DNA of 46,622 bases from Bordetella parapertussis (GCA_945901405.1 CAMDLH010000026.1:1-46622), one strand, 5' to 3'. Counted from the first letter of the stretch, positions 1 through 10,651 are shown. The notes: generated by a model not told the origin, from the sequence alone. Translations and numbers: made by a program.

Positions 1-368
1 TGTTTACCTGGTTGAACAATCTGATGAGCGAAGTTATCCACGGGCGCGCGTGCGGCTCCCTCCATAGAGCCAGAGCGCGCGCGCCGGTGGGTAACTTTGC
101 GGCGGTCATTGCGTCCGATGGGTTTTCAAGCGGTATTAGCGAAAGGTTAAACCACAAGACCGAAGTCACCATCGGAAAAATCTGTTGCTTAGAGACGCAA
201 AAAATGTAAAAACATGTTCTTAATCAGTTACTTGGGAAAATACCCTAGCAAAACTCACCCACTGTTTCTGCTGACGAACCTGAGTTTTTAGTGTTTAGTT
301 TTTAGTTGAAATAATCCGCGCGCTTTGCGCGCGCAAGCGAATCACTCAATCCCCAATCCTAACTCCTG
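1..368. other. Leader region upstream of the Fe-S operon
   Basis: No convincing gene is seen here. A DnaA-box-like nonamer TTATCCACG lies at 34-42. Tandem 7-base words occupy 283-307 and 342-371. A small GC hairpin (GCGCG, loop CTTTG, CGCGC) lies near 318-333. A 15-base stretch at about 206-220 resembles the dispersed AT-rich motif with three mismatches, which is too weak to count. The promoter of the operon probably lies in this stretch, but I cannot place it. No regulator gene such as iscR or sufR is visible before the window edge. Confidence 0.5.
283..307 (+). repeat. 7-base tandem words (AGTKTTT type)
   Basis: Consecutive 7-base units AGTTTTT, AGTGTTT and AGTTTTT, followed by a decayed fourth unit, lie 60 bases upstream of the first gene. 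This is one locus of the degenerate word-repeat class found at many gene borders in this window. No reverse-complement arm was found here. Confidence 0.6.
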
Positions 369-371
369 ATG
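342..371 (+). repeat. 7-base tandem words (TCCYMAN type) abutting the first start codon
   Basis: Units close to TCCCCAA, TCCTAAC and TCCTGAT follow each other at 7-base spacing and run into the ATG at 369. They take the place where a ribosome binding site would be expected, so the first gene has no clear Shine-Dalgarno sequence. Confidence 0.5.
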
Positions 372-1511
372 TTCACCTACTTCGATCACAACGCCACCAC
401 GCCGCTCGACGAGCGCGTGCTCGATGCGATGCTGCCGTTTCTGCGCGAGCAGTACGGCAATGCGTCGAGCCGCCACGATCTGGGCATCACGGCGCGGCGT
501 GCGATCGACCGGGCGCGCGAGCAGGTGGCGGCGTTGACGAACGTGCGGCCGGTGCAGGTGGTGTTCACTTCCGGTGGCACCGAGGCTAACAATCTTTTCG
601 TCAAGGGCGCGGCGAGTGTGCTGAAGCCCTCGCAGATTGCGGTGAGCGCGATTGAACATCCGTGCGTGGCCAAACCCGCGCTGGACCTTGTTCGTCAAGG
701 CTGGAAGCTGCGCCAACTCGCGGTGACGCACGACGGCGCGGTTGATCTTGCCGACGTGGATGCGGCGTTGAAAGAGCCGACCGGTATTGTGTCGGTGATG
801 CTTGCCAACAACGAAACCGGCGTGATTCAGGATGTCGCTGCCATAGGTGAGCGCGCGCGGCGCGCGAAGGCGTGGATGCACACCGACGCGGTACAGGCGC
901 TGGGCAAGATCGCGATTGATTTCGAGGCGCTCAACGTGCATGCGATGACGCTGTCCGCGCACAAGATTTACGGCCCCAAGGGCGCGGGCGCGCTCATCGT
1001 TGACAAGCGCATCGAATTGCGGCCACTGCTGTCCGGTGGCGGACACGAGCAAGGCATGCGTTCGGGCACCGAGAACGTGCCGGCCATCGTCGGCTTTGGC
1101 GCGGCGTGTGAATTGGCCGCGAGCCGTATGAATGAACTCGCGCCGCGTTTAGAGCAATTGCGCGGTCGTGTCGAGAAGGGGCTTGTGAGTTTGGGAGCGG
1201 TAATTTTTGGCGCCACTGCCGCGCGCGTGCCCAACACCAGCTACTTCGCATTCAAGGGCATCGACGGTGAAACACTGGTGATCGAACTCGACAAGCTGGG
1301 TTACGGCGTCGCGGCGGGTGCGGCGTGTTCCAGCACGAGCAGCGAGCCTTCGGCGACTTTGCTGGCGATGGGCGTGGCGCCGGATATCGCACGTGGCGCG
1401 GTGCGTTTTTCGCTCGGTGCGGCGAATGTGCCGCATGAGATTGACGGGTTTTTGATTGCGTTAAATGGATTGGTAAAACGCCTGCGCGGTTTGACGGCCG
1501 TGGCAGCGTAA
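369..1511 (+). CDS. NifS/IscS-like cysteine desulfurase
   Basis: This is a PLP-dependent class V aminotransferase fold enzyme that should take sulfur from L-cysteine as a persulfide for Fe-S assembly. The N-terminal HNATTP motif is typical of NifS/IscS. The PLP-binding lysine is K199 in SAHK, and the persulfide cysteine is C320 in GAACSST on the flexible loop. At 380 residues it is slightly shorter than IscS (about 404). It is the first gene of the operon, 22 bases ahead of the IscA-type carrier. The operon also encodes a SufS (5576-6835), so two desulfurases of different groups sit together. The ATG at 369 is the first sensible start and lacks an obvious ribosome binding site. The family assignment is firm. 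The partner scaffold in vivo is inferred. Confidence 0.93.
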   Translation: MFTYFDHNATTPLDERVLDAMLPFLREQYGNASSRHDLGITARRAIDRAREQVAALTNVRPVQVVFTSGGTEANNLFVKGAASVLKPSQIAVSAIEHPCVAKPALDLVRQGWKLRQLAVTHDGAVDLADVDAALKEPTGIVSVMLANNETGVIQDVAAIGERARRAKAWMHTDAVQALGKIAIDFEALNVHAMTLSAHKIYGPKGAGALIVDKRIELRPLLSGGGHEQGMRSGTENVPAIVGFGAACELAASRMNELAPRLEQLRGRVEKGLVSLGAVIFGATAARVPNTSYFAFKGIDGETLVIELDKLGYGVAAGAACSSTSSEPSATLLAMGVAPDIARGAVRFSLGAANVPHEIDGFLIALNGLVKRLRGLTAVAA

Positions 1512-1533
1512 GACGTAAAGCAAGGAGCAAATC

Positions 1534-1869
1534 ATGACGATACAACTGACTGAAAACGCAGCCAAACAAATCAAAACGCAGCTAACCAAGCGCGGCAAAG
1601 GCGTGGGCTTGCGCGTGGGCATCAAGAAAGTCGGCTGCTCGGGCTGGGCTTATACCTACGACTACGCCGACGACGTGAAAAGCGGCGACCAGGTGATCGA
1701 GGCGTTTGACACCAAGCTGGTGGTGGATGGCAAAAGCCTGGAGTTTCTCGATGGCTCGAAACTCGATTTTGTGAAGGATGGATTGAAACAGACCTTCAAG
1801 TTCGAAAATCCGAACGTCGATGCAACCTGCGGCTGCGGCGAGTCATTCAGCGTCAAGGAACAAGCGTGA
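1534..1869 (+). CDS. iscA: IscA/SufA-type Fe-S carrier
   Basis: This A-type carrier (HesB/IscA family, 111 residues) should bind an Fe-S cluster or iron and pass it to target apoproteins. The three conserved cysteines are present: C35 in GCSGW, and C99 and C101 in TCGCGESF near the C-terminus. An AAGGAG at 1522-1527 sits 6 bases before the ATG, making this one of the clearest ribosome binding sites in the operon. The sequence looks closer to IscA than to ErpA. Whether to call it iscA or sufA is open, because the operon is of SUF type. Confidence 0.92.
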   Translation: MTIQLTENAAKQIKTQLTKRGKGVGLRVGIKKVGCSGWAYTYDYADDVKSGDQVIEAFDTKLVVDGKSLEFLDGSKLDFVKDGLKQTFKFENPNVDATCGCGESFSVKEQA

Positions 1870-1875
1870 CGCGCG

Positions 1876-1903
1876 CCTCACACCTCACCCCTCACGCTTC
1901 ACG
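1876..1903 (+). repeat. Four 7-base words of the form CYTCACN
   Basis: Four consecutive 7-base units of the form C(C/T)TCAC(A/C/G) fill the 44-base gap between the IscA-type gene and sufB. The following GAGG at 1902-1905 serves the sufB start. The same CTCAC-type word recurs at 28295-28362 and, as TTCAC, at 19467-19603. Confidence 0.75.
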
Positions 1904-1913
1904 AGGTTAGGCC

Positions 1914-3347
1914 ATGAGCACAGTTTTAGAAAATCTCGTCAACCAGCCCTACAAGCACGGCTTCGTCACGGACATCGAATCGGAGACCGTGGCCAAGGGT
2001 TTGGATGAAGACCTCATACGCCTGATCTCCAGCAAGAAGCAGGAGCCCGATTGGCTGCTGGAGTTTCGCCTTGCCGCGTATCGTCACTGGCTGACGATGA
2101 CCGAGCCGGCGTGGCCCAACGTCAAGTATCCGAAGATTGATTTTCAAGCGATCAGTTACTACTCCGCGCCGAAAAAGAAAAAATTGAAGAGCATGGATGA
2201 AGTCGATCCCGAACTGCTCAAGACTTTTGAAAAGCTCGGCGTGCCGATGAACGAACGCGCGGCGCTGGCGGGCGTCGCGGTCGACGTGATATTCGATTCG
2301 GTGTCGGTGGCTACCACCTACAAACAAAAGCTCGCCGACGTGGGCATCATCTTCTGCTCAATCTCCGAAGCAGTGCGCGAGCATCCCGAACTCGTGAAGA
2401 AATACATGGGCTCCGTGGTGCCGACGGGCGACAACTACTACGCGGCGCTCAATTCGGCGGTGTTCACCGATGGCTCGTTCTGTTTCATCCCCAAGGGCGT
2501 GAAATGCCCGATGGAGTTGTCGACGTACTTCCGTATCAACACGCAGGACTCCGGCCAGTTCGAGCGCACGCTGATCGTGGCGGAAGAGGGCGCGTCGGTG
2601 TCGTATCTCGAGGGCTGCACCGCGCCCAAATTCGACACCAATCAGTTGCACGCAGCGGTGGTGGAACTCGTCGCGTTGGATAACGCCGATATCAAATATT
2701 CGACCGTGCAGAACTGGTACGCGGGCGACGAGAACGGCATCGGCGGCATCTACAACTTCGTCACCAAGCGCGGCCTGTGCAAAGGCGTGAATTCACGCAT
2801 CTCATGGACGCAGGTGGAGACCGGCTCGGCGATCACCTGGAAATATCCGTCGTGCGTGTTGCTTGGCGACAATTCGGTGGGCGAATTTTATTCGGTGGCG
2901 CTCACCAACCACTATCAGCAGGCCGACACCGGCACCAAGATGATTCACGTCGGCAAAAATACGCGCAGCACCATCGTCAGCAAAGGCATTTCCGCCGGGC
3001 GCTCGAACAACAGCTACCGCGGCCTGGTGAAAATCGGCGCCAACGCCGAGGGCGCGCGCAATTATTCGCAATGCGATTCGATGCTGATCGGGCAGAAGTG
3101 CGGCGCGAATACGTTTCCGTATATTCAAGTCAACAACCCGACGGCAAAGGTCGAGCACGAAGCCACCACCTCAAAAATCGGCGAAGACCAGTTGTTCTAC
3201 TTCCAGAGCCGGGGTATAGGTGCGGAAGAGGCTATCTCCATGATTATTAATGGTTTTTGTAAAGACGTGTTTCAGCAACTGCCGATGGAGTTCGCGGTGG
3301 AAGCGACCAAGCTGCTGGGGTTGAAGCTTGAGGGTAGCGTTGGTTAA
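1914..3347 (+). CDS. sufB: SufB, Fe-S scaffold subunit
   Basis: SufB is the scaffold subunit of the cytosolic SufBC2D complex, on which nascent clusters are assembled with sulfur from SufS. At 477 residues it is near the normal length. The central beta-helix region (for example [20 protein letters not shown]) and the C-terminal [15 protein letters not shown] region are characteristic of SufB. An upstream GAGG lies at good distance from the ATG. The gene is followed by a 131-base gap with a large inverted word repeat before sufC, so sufB and sufCD may be expressed at different levels from one transcript. Confidence 0.96.
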   Translation: MSTVLENLVNQPYKHGFVTDIESETVAKGLDEDLIRLISSKKQEPDWLLEFRLAAYRHWLTMTEPAWPNVKYPKIDFQAISYYSAPKKKKLKSMDEVDPELLKTFEKLGVPMNERAALAGVAVDVIFDSVSVATTYKQKLADVGIIFCSISEAVREHPELVKKYMGSVVPTGDNYYAALNSAVFTDGSFCFIPKGVKCPMELSTYFRINTQDSGQFERTLIVAEEGASVSYLEGCTAPKFDTNQLHAAVVELVALDNADIKYSTVQNWYAGDENGIGGIYNFVTKRGLCKGVNSRISWTQVETGSAITWKYPSCVLLGDNSVGEFYSVALTNHYQQADTGTKMIHVGKNTRSTIVSKGISAGRSNNSYRGLVKIGANAEGARNYSQCDSMLIGQKCGANTFPYIQVNNPTAKVEHEATTSKIGEDQLFYFQSRGIGAEEAISMIINGFCKDVFQQLPMEFAVEATKLLGLKLEGSVG

Positions 3348-3356
3348 CAAACAAAT

Positions 3357-3447
3357 TTTGACGCGGATTAACGCAGATTAACGCAGATCAATTCTGGTGG
3401 TTTTTAATCTGCGTAAGTCTGCGTAAGTCTGCGAAATCTGTGTCAAA
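3357..3447. repeat. Inverted array of 10-base words between sufB and sufC
   Basis: The left arm (3357-3391) holds three 10-base units close to ACGCAGATTA. The right arm (3402-3447) holds four units close to TAAGTCTGCG or TTAATCTGCG, which is the reverse complement of the left word. The arms could pair over about 30 bases around a 10-base loop. There is no clear T-run directly after it, so an intrinsic terminator is less likely than a processing or stability element inside the operon. Confidence 0.85.
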
Positions 3448-3478
3448 GGTTTTGATTTTTAAAGTCAAACAGTAATCA

Positions 3479-4267
3479 ATGAACAATCCCAATTCCAAAA
3501 TTCTGCTCGAAGTAAGCAACGTAACCGCCTCGGTCGCGGGCGTTGAAATCCTCAAGGGCATCAACCTCACGGTGCGCGCGGGCGAAGTGCACGCGATCAT
3601 GGGGCCGAATGGTTCGGGCAAAAGCACGTTTTCCAAACTGCTTGCCGGGCACCCTGCATATGAGTTGAAAAGCGGGCAGGTGCAACTCGAAGGCAAGGAT
3701 TTGTTTGTGCTGTCGGCCGAGGAGCGTGCGCGTGCCGGCTTGTTCCTGGGCTTTCAGTATCCAGTCGAAATCCCCGGCGTATCCAACAGCGCGTTTCTGC
3801 GGCTCGCCTACAACACCGTGCAAGGCGCGCGCGGACGTGATGAGCTTGATCCGCTGGAGTTCGACGATTACGTGCGCGAAAAAATGAAGCTGCTCGACAT
3901 GAATCCGGAGTTTCTTGACCGCAGCGTCAACGACGGATTCTCTGGCGGTGAGAAAAAGCGCAATGAGATTCTGCAAATGGCGCTGCTCGAACCGAAACTC
4001 GCGATTCTCGATGAAACCGATTCGGGTCTGGACATCGACGCGCTGCGCATCGTCGCCGGTGGCGTCAATCAGTTGCTGACGAAAGACAACGCCGTGGTGC
4101 TGGTGACGCACTATCAGCGTCTGCTCAACTACATCGTGCCCGACTACGTGCACGTGATGAACGCCGGCCGCATCATCAAGACCGGCGGCAAGGAACTGGC
4201 GTTGGAACTCGAAAGCCGCGGTTACGACTGGGTGGTCGATGCGTCGCAGAAGGCTGTCGCGGCATGA
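3479..4267 (+). CDS. sufC: SufC, ABC-type ATPase of the Suf complex
   Basis: SufC is the ATPase that drives conformational change in SufBC2D during cluster assembly. It is cytosolic and not a transporter. Walker A is GPNGSGKS with K48, the ABC signature is FSGGEKKR with S155, and Walker B is [12 protein letters not shown] with D178 and E179. The DETDSGLD sequence, rather than DEPTSGLD, is the hallmark of SufC. Length is 262 residues. No strong ribosome binding site precedes the ATG at 3479. The last bases overlap sufD as ATGA. Confidence 0.96.
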   Translation: MNNPNSKILLEVSNVTASVAGVEILKGINLTVRAGEVHAIMGPNGSGKSTFSKLLAGHPAYELKSGQVQLEGKDLFVLSAEERARAGLFLGFQYPVEIPGVSNSAFLRLAYNTVQGARGRDELDPLEFDDYVREKMKLLDMNPEFLDRSVNDGFSGGEKKRNEILQMALLEPKLAILDETDSGLDIDALRIVAGGVNQLLTKDNAVVLVTHYQRLLNYIVPDYVHVMNAGRIIKTGGKELALELESRGYDWVVDASQKAVAA

Positions 4268-5571
4268 GCGCTGTTGTAACGCATCCGTACATCGCGGGTC
4301 TGCTCGCGGGCAGCGGCGATCTGCCGCGCTGCGCGCTCGCGTGGCTGAATGAGCGGCGCAGCGCCGCGCTCGAACGCGCCAATGCGCTGAGTGTGCCCAC
4401 CACGCGCGACGAGGAATGGCGCTTTACCGACATCACGCCGCTCACACGGCTTAAGTTCCTGCCGGCAGCGGGGTTGCCGCAACTGGCGGCGGCGGACATC
4501 GAAAGTTTTCGCGTGCCCGAAGCGTCGGTGCGGCTGGTCTTCGTTGATGGTGTTTACTCGCCCGCATTGTCGGAAGCAGGCGCGCTGCCCGCGGGCGTGC
4601 GCGTGAGCACGCTCTCATCGGGCCTTGAGAACGATGGCGCGCGTCTCGCGCCGCATCTGGCAAAACACGCCGCGTTTGATCAACACGTATTTGCCGCACT
4701 CAACACCGTGCATCTAAGTGTAGGCGCGCTGCTGGTGCTCGACAAAAATGCACGCCTGGCCGCGCCCGTACACGTGTTGCATATCGCCACGTGCAAGGAT
4801 GCCGTGGTGCATCCGCGCTGTCTGGTGGTTGCGGACGAGGGCAGCGAGTGCGCGCTGATCGAAGACTATGTTGCGCTGACGGCGGATGCGTATTTTCGCA
4901 ATGCCGTGACCGAGATCGCGGTAGGCGCGAATGCGCAAGTGCGCCACATCCGTTTGCAACGCGAGAGCATGGCGGCATTTCATATCGCGTCTTGCGCGGT
5001 GAAACTCGCGAAGGACGCGCGCTATTTTTCGCATGCGGTGAGCTTTGGGGCGCGTATTTCGCGCTTTGATTTGAATGTTACGCAAGAGGGCGAGGGCGTT
5101 GACGTGAAGATCGACGGGCTTGCGCTGATCGCCGGTCGCCAATTGGCCGACACGCACACCACGGTGGATCACGCCAAGGCGCACGGGCATTGCGAGCAAT
5201 TGCATAAATGCATCGTCGGCGGCGGCGCGCATGCGGTGTTCAACGGCAAGGTGCTGGTGCGCGAGGGCGCGCAACTGACCGATTCGTCGCAGCAGAGCCG
5301 CAACCTGCTGCTCTCCAACAAAGCGCATATCGACACCAAGCCGCAACTGGAAATTTTTGCCGATGACGTGAAGTGCGCGCATGGCGCAACCGTGGGCCAA
5401 CTGGATGCCGAACATCTTTTTTATCTGAAAAGCCGCGGGCTCACCGAGACGGCGGCGCGCAACCTGCTCACCTACGCGTTCGGCGCGGAAGTGATCGGAC
5501 GCATACCCGTGCGGTCCATTGTGAAGCGGCTGGAACAAACCGTGATGGCGCAGACCCAAGTCAACTTGTAA
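4264..5571 (+). CDS. sufD: SufD, Fe-S assembly subunit
   Basis: SufD is the SufB paralogue that pairs with it in the SufBC2D complex and is linked to iron acquisition for the cluster. The C-terminal half carries the family pattern [27 protein letters not shown] and [22 protein letters not shown], including the conserved histidine of AHGATVG. Length is 435 residues. The ATG overlaps the sufC stop by four bases, indicating translational coupling. The N-terminal third is variable, as usual for SufD. Confidence 0.94.
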   Translation: MSAVVTHPYIAGLLAGSGDLPRCALAWLNERRSAALERANALSVPTTRDEEWRFTDITPLTRLKFLPAAGLPQLAAADIESFRVPEASVRLVFVDGVYSPALSEAGALPAGVRVSTLSSGLENDGARLAPHLAKHAAFDQHVFAALNTVHLSVGALLVLDKNARLAAPVHVLHIATCKDAVVHPRCLVVADEGSECALIEDYVALTADAYFRNAVTEIAVGANAQVRHIRLQRESMAAFHIASCAVKLAKDARYFSHAVSFGARISRFDLNVTQEGEGVDVKIDGLALIAGRQLADTHTTVDHAKAHGHCEQLHKCIVGGGAHAVFNGKVLVREGAQLTDSSQQSRNLLLSNKAHIDTKPQLEIFADDVKCAHGATVGQLDAEHLFYLKSRGLTETAARNLLTYAFGAEVIGRIPVRSIVKRLEQTVMAQTQVNL

Positions 5572-5575
5572 AACC

Positions 5576-6835
<1,260 letters not shown>

Positions 6836-6865
6836 TCGCGAAGGTCAAAATCAGGGTCAAAGGCG

Positions 6866-6947
6866 TTTTAGCCACAGATGAACACAGATAACCCCAAGAA
6901 CGAACTGGTTTTCAACTGTTTTTATCTGTGTTCATCCGTGGCTAAAA
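6866..6947. repeat. 25-bp inverted repeat between sufS and sufU
   Basis: Left arm 6866-6890 and right arm 6923-6947 are reverse complements over 25 bases with one mismatch, separated by 32 bases. Each arm is made of two related 10-base words around ACAGAT. The arm begins TTTTAGCCACAGATG and ends with CATCCGTGGCTAAAA. A transcript would form a long hairpin inside the operon. I recall that sequences of this appearance occur between genes in diverse bacteria, but I cannot name a characterised family. Confidence 0.9.
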
Positions 6948-6997
6948 AGGTTTTCGTTTTTAAGTGTGCAACACAATCGTAATCGGATAGCCACGCG

Positions 6998-7486
6998 ATG
7001 GCTGACAGCAAAAATCTCTATCAGGAAGTGATCCTCGATCACAACAAGAAGCCGCGCAACTGGGGTGCGCTGGCGGATGCCACGCATAAATCCGAGGGCG
7101 TGAATCCCTTGTGTGGCGACCATATTCACCTGGCGCTGCGCGTGAATGGTGATGCGGTCGAGGCGATCAGCTTCGAGGGCGAGTCGTGCGCGATCTGCAA
7201 GGCTTCGGCGTCGATGATGACCGCGGCGGTCAAGGGCAAGTCGCGCAATGATGCTGAACAAATGGTGAATGAATTTCGCGACATGGCCACCGGCAAACTC
7301 GATACCGCGACCACGCCGCATCATCTGGGCCGTCTCACGGTTTTTTCCGGTGTGCGCGATCTGCCGACGCGCGTGAAGTGTGCGATCCTGCCGTGGCACA
7401 CGTTGCACGCGGCGCTCAATGCACAGACCACGACCTCCACCGAAGCCGATGCGGACCCGATGCACGCCCCTGTGATTGGAACCTAA
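6998..7486 (+). CDS. sufU: SufU-type scaffold / sulfur acceptor
   Basis: This IscU/SufU-family protein of 162 residues has the conserved ligands C39, D41 (PLCGD), C64 (ESCAIC) and C128 (VKCAILPW). The 64-residue distance between the second and third cysteine, with a stretch where IscU is shorter, matches zinc-dependent SufU, the sulfur acceptor of SufS, rather than IscU. The IscU-specific LPPVK motif is absent. C67 is an additional cysteine next to C64. The C-terminal tail (about 140-162) is low-complexity. It is separated from sufS by a hairpin-forming repeat, and no strong ribosome binding site is evident. Confidence 0.88.
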   Translation: MADSKNLYQEVILDHNKKPRNWGALADATHKSEGVNPLCGDHIHLALRVNGDAVEAISFEGESCAICKASASMMTAAVKGKSRNDAEQMVNEFRDMATGKLDTATTPHHLGRLTVFSGVRDLPTRVKCAILPWHTLHAALNAQTTTSTEADADPMHAPVIGT

Positions 7487-7493
7487 AAAACGT

Positions 7494-7512
7494 AATAACA
7501 ACAAATACTTAC
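7494..7512 (+). repeat. Dispersed AT-rich motif, copy 1
   Basis: AATAACAACAAATACTTAC differs at one position from the core AATAAAAACAAATACTTA. It starts 8 bases after the sufU stop and ends 15 bases before the nfu start, filling most of the 40-base gap. Confidence 0.75.
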
Positions 7513-7526
7513 TGTAGCTCACAACA

Positions 7527-8093
7527 ATGCCTAAAATCGCTGAAATCGAACCGACGCCGAATCCGAACGCGATGAAGTTCATCCTGAAGGAGCCGCTGAC
7601 CTGGGGCATCACGCGCTCGTACGACAGCGCGGAAAAAGCCGTGGGCGACGCGCTGGCGCTGCAACTCTTTGATATCGAACACGTGACCAATGTGTTTTAT
7701 GTCGATCACTGGATCACCGTCACGCAGAACGGCCAGGCCGAGTGGCAGGAACTCATGCGCAAGCTCGCGGTGCCGATACGCGATGCTCCCGCGGCCGACG
7801 AGCAATCATCGAAACTCATGCAGCAGACCGAAGCGGAGTTCGATCCCTCGAAGATGAGCGCGGCCGATCTCGAGCGGCTCGACAAGATTAACGAATTGCT
7901 TGATGAACAAATTCGTCCGTATCTGCAGAACGACGGCGGAGACTTGCACGTCGTGGGCCTCGAGGGCAACAAGCTCTCAGTGCATTATCAGGGCGCGTGC
8001 GGCAGTTGCCCCAGTTCGCTGTCGGGCACGCTTGCCGGCATTGAAAATCTGGTGAAGTCGATCGAGCCGGATATCGAGGTGGTGGCGGTTTGA
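7527..8093 (+). CDS. nfuA: Nfu-type Fe-S carrier
   Basis: This two-domain Nfu protein has an Nfu N-terminal domain (about residues 4-85, beginning EPTPNPNAMKF) and a C-terminal NifU-like domain (about 118-188) with the cluster-binding CxxC at C158 and C161 in ACGSCPSS. Nfu proteins receive [4Fe-4S] clusters and deliver them to client enzymes. The architecture resembles mitochondrial and alphaproteobacterial Nfu more than E. coli NfuA, whose N-terminal domain is A-type-like, so the symbol is approximate. No Shine-Dalgarno sequence is visible. The stop overlaps the Rieske start. Confidence 0.88.
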   Translation: MPKIAEIEPTPNPNAMKFILKEPLTWGITRSYDSAEKAVGDALALQLFDIEHVTNVFYVDHWITVTQNGQAEWQELMRKLAVPIRDAPAADEQSSKLMQQTEAEFDPSKMSAADLERLDKINELLDEQIRPYLQNDGGDLHVVGLEGNKLSVHYQGACGSCPSSLSGTLAGIENLVKSIEPDIEVVAV

Positions 8094-8410
8094 GTGATTG
8101 GATTGGTGTCGCCAAGGCCGGCGGGCTTGCGCCGGGCGAATGGCGTAGCGTCGATGCCGACGGCACGCAAATCGCGGTGTTCAATATCGGCGGCGAATAT
8201 TTCGCCATTGAAGACGTATGCACGCACGACGGCGGCCGCTTGACTGGCGGATTCGTGATCAATGATGAAGTCGTGTGCGTGCGCCACGGCGCGCGTTTTT
8301 GCGTGAAGACCGGCGAGGCGACATGCCCGCCCGCATACGAGCCCGCGGCGAAGTTCCCGGTGCGCGTCGAAAACGGCGAAATCCAGACGCGCGACGACCG
8401 CTGGGATTAA
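8090..8410 (+). CDS. Rieske [2Fe-2S] ferredoxin
   Basis: This small soluble Rieske protein has 106 residues. The cluster ligands are C44 and H46 (CTH) and C63 and H66 (CVRH). The fold is like biphenyl dioxygenase-type ferredoxins and NirD-like proteins. The start is a TTG at 8090 overlapping the nfu TGA by four bases. No ATG or GTG is available in frame before the first ligand. Position as the last gene of the Suf operon suggests an electron-transfer role in, or as a client of, cluster assembly. That role is inference. Confidence 0.88.
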   Translation: MSDWIGVAKAGGLAPGEWRSVDADGTQIAVFNIGGEYFAIEDVCTHDGGRLTGGFVINDEVVCVRHGARFCVKTGEATCPPAYEPAAKFPVRVENGEIQTRDDRWD

Positions 8411-8485
8411 ACGGCTGCCCCTGTGCGCTGCGCGCCGATGCTAGAATTTGCGCCGACTGAATGTAGAACGCTCTGGAGGAGCCGC

Positions 8486-9442
8486 ATGTCCATACGAACC
8501 ATCGCCGCGGGCATCGCGCTTGCTTTGTCAGCCGCAAGCGCGGCCGCGCAATATCCCGTCAGACCGATACGCGTGGTGGTGCCGTTTGCGTCGGGCTCGA
8601 GCACCGATGTGGTGATGCGCATACTCGCGCAGCCGCTGGGGCAATCGATGGGGCAGACCTTCGTGGTGGACAACCGCCCCGGCGGCGACGGCGCCATTGC
8701 CGGCGAGCTGGTGGCGAAAGCACCTTCCGATGGCTACACGCTGATGCTGGCGACCAACAGCCCGCTGTCGGCGGTGCCGCACTTACGCAAGAAGCCGCCA
8801 TACGACGCGGTCAAGGATTTCACCGCGATCACCATGATCGGGCGCTACACGTTCCTGGTGGCGGTCAACCCCGCGGTGCCGGCAAAGACGCTCGCCGATT
8901 TATTCAATCAGGCGCGCGCAAATCCGGGCAAGCTTAACTACGCATCGGGCAACACCAGCAGCATCGTCATCACCGCAATGCTGCAATCCATGGCGGGCGT
9001 GAAGATGACGCATATTCCGTACAAGAGCGAGCCGCCGGCGGTGATCGATCTCATTTCCAATCAGGTGCAGGTGATGGTGACTTCATACGCCACCGTCGCC
9101 GCGCACATGCGCGAAGGGCGCGTGCGCCCGCTCGCGGTGGCGTTGAACCAGCGCAGTTCGCAAATGCCCAATGTTCCGACGATAGCCGAGGCGGGCTTTC
9201 CGAAATTCACCCTGACACCGTGGGCGGGCATGTTCGGCCCAGCCAATATGCCCAAGGCGGTGGTGGACAAACTGAACTCCGAATTCAACGCGCAGTTAAA
9301 GCGCCCCGAAATCCGCGCGCAGCTCGATCAACAGGCCTTCGCCGGCGAAGGCTCCACGCCGGAGTGGCTCGCCAACTGGACGCGCCAGCAGCTCGACACC
9401 TGGGGCGCGACCATGCGCGAGGCGGGGATCAAGCCTGAGTGA
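8486..9442 (+). CDS. Bug/TctC family periplasmic solute receptor 1
   Basis: This is a secreted solute-binding protein of the tripartite tricarboxylate receptor (Bug) family, 318 residues. A signal peptide ends near AASAAA and the mature protein begins QYPVRPIRVVVPF, the family hallmark. Further signatures are PGGDGAIAGE, SDGYTLMLA, THIPYKSEPP and GMFGPANMP. The ATG at 8486 is preceded by GGAGGA and is preferred to an upstream GTG. No TctA/TctB permease genes are adjacent, as is common for the many orphan Bug genes of Burkholderiales. The ligand is unknown. Confidence 0.93.
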   Translation: MSIRTIAAGIALALSAASAAAQYPVRPIRVVVPFASGSSTDVVMRILAQPLGQSMGQTFVVDNRPGGDGAIAGELVAKAPSDGYTLMLATNSPLSAVPHLRKKPPYDAVKDFTAITMIGRYTFLVAVNPAVPAKTLADLFNQARANPGKLNYASGNTSSIVITAMLQSMAGVKMTHIPYKSEPPAVIDLISNQVQVMVTSYATVAAHMREGRVRPLAVALNQRSSQMPNVPTIAEAGFPKFTLTPWAGMFGPANMPKAVVDKLNSEFNAQLKRPEIRAQLDQQAFAGEGSTPEWLANWTRQQLDTWGATMREAGIKPE

Positions 9443-9535
9443 CAGGATTGAGGAGTGAGGATTGAGCAAGCCTGGCGGCATTTCCACTAAAGTGGTTTTC
9501 CTGAATCCTCAATCCATATAGCTCAATCCTGATTG
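9443..9535. repeat. 7-base words GGATTGA with inverted arm
   Basis: Left arm 9443-9467 holds units GGATTGA, GGAGTGA and GGATTGA. Right arm 9500-9535 holds TGAATCC, TCAATCC, a diverged unit, TCAATCC and TGATTG. The arms are reverse complements in word but not exact copies. Between them lies a small CCACT/AGTGG hairpin (9484-9495). The array fills the gap between the Bug gene and the following membrane protein gene. Confidence 0.8.
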
Positions 9536-9537
9536 TC

Positions 9538-10596
9538 ATGGACACTCTGACCCACGCCCTCTCCGGCGCGCTGCTGGCGCGGGCCACGGCGCCGAAGGAT
9601 GGCCCCGATGTATTGCCGTTGCGCCGCCGGATATTGCTCGGATTTCTCGCGGCTGCCGCGCCTGATCTGGATGTCGTGGCGCATTTGATGTCGCCGCTGT
9701 CGCATCTCGTTCATCATCGCGGCATCACGCATTCGTTGCTGATCCTGCCGCTGTGGGCGCTGCTGCTGGGCTGGCTGTGCTCGAAGCTGTGGCGCGACGA
9801 ACGCGGCTGGCGCGCCTACGCGGGCATTATCGCGCTGGGTATAGGCGCGCATATCGCGGGTGATGTGATCACCTCGTACGGCACGATGATCTTCGCGCCG
9901 TTTTCGGATTTGCGTTACGAGATATCCACTACCTTCATCATCGACCGGTGGTTCTCCGGCATCATCTTGCTTGGACTCATTGGTGCATTGATCTGGCGCG
10001 CGTCGCGCGTGCCGGCAGCTGTTGGATTGGCGGTGCTGTTTGCTTACGTCGGATTTCAGTACGCGCTTAAACAACAAGCCATCGACTTCGGCGAGCAATA
10101 CGCGCGAACCGCGGGCTTGCAGCACGCAAAAGTTTCGGTGCTGCCGCGGCCCGTGTCACCCTTTAACTGGATGGTAATCGTCGAGGCGGACAACACATAT
10201 CACTACACGCTGGTCAGCCTGTCGCGCAAAGAAGCGCCGCCGCCGTTGCAGACGGACGCCGGATTTCTTACCAAGCTCGGTGCGCCGTACATGCCGCTGG
10301 CGCAAGCACAGTGGGTCAAGGCCGCGCGTTACGGCGCGGCGCGCGAACAAGCGGCCATTGCGAAAGAAGCGCTGGCGCGTCCCGAGTTCGATTTTTTTCG
10401 CTGGTTCGCGGCGTATCCAATGTTGTATCGTATCGATGCGGGTAGCCCTTCGACTTGCGTGTGGTTTCAGGACTTGCGGTTTTTTACGCCGGGGCGCGCG
10501 TATTGGCCGTTTCGTTACGGCATGTGCCGCGACGAAACGGGGCAATGGCGGGCGTTCGAGCTTGTGGGCGGCGTCACCCCGCATGCGCTTCGATAA
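9538..10596 (+). CDS. YdjM-like membrane-bound metal-dependent hydrolase family protein
   Basis: The N-terminus MDTLTHALSGALLARA, the HHRGITHS motif near residue 60 and several hydrophobic segments (about 65-85, 95-115, 140-180) identify the LexA-regulated YdjM / DUF457 family of predicted membrane hydrolases. The histidines at the N-terminus and in HHRGITH are the presumed metal ligands. Length is 352 residues, with a soluble C-terminal half facing one side of the membrane. The biochemical role of the family is poorly known. The ATG directly follows the word repeat, so no Shine-Dalgarno sequence is apparent. Confidence 0.82.
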   Translation: MDTLTHALSGALLARATAPKDGPDVLPLRRRILLGFLAAAAPDLDVVAHLMSPLSHLVHHRGITHSLLILPLWALLLGWLCSKLWRDERGWRAYAGIIALGIGAHIAGDVITSYGTMIFAPFSDLRYEISTTFIIDRWFSGIILLGLIGALIWRASRVPAAVGLAVLFAYVGFQYALKQQAIDFGEQYARTAGLQHAKVSVLPRPVSPFNWMVIVEADNTYHYTLVSLSRKEAPPPLQTDAGFLTKLGAPYMPLAQAQWVKAARYGAAREQAAIAKEALARPEFDFFRWFAAYPMLYRIDAGSPSTCVWFQDLRFFTPGRAYWPFRYGMCRDETGQWRAFELVGGVTPHALR

Positions 10597-10651
10597 AATG
10601 TCAACTAGCCGCCCTGTTTGCCGTTAGAGTGGAAACCCAAAGGAGATTGCC

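Noticed and set aside
12..209. 65-codon open frame at the window start
   Set aside because: No domain, no ribosome binding site and a biased composition. It covers a likely promoter region.
342..1052. Long minus-strand open frame opposite the NifS-like gene
   Set aside because: A shadow of a GC-rich gene: it is rich in Arg, His and Ala, with no motif. The same holds for other long antisense frames, such as those inside hppA (15483-16886) and adk (17904-18563).
3357..3447. CRISPR array
   Set aside because: The repeat units are 10 bases without spacers and lie in inverted arms. No cas genes are in the window.
6866..6947. Intrinsic terminator between sufS and sufU
   Set aside because: The stem ends in AAAA followed by GG rather than a T-run after a compact GC stem, and the loop is long. 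A structural repeat explains it better.
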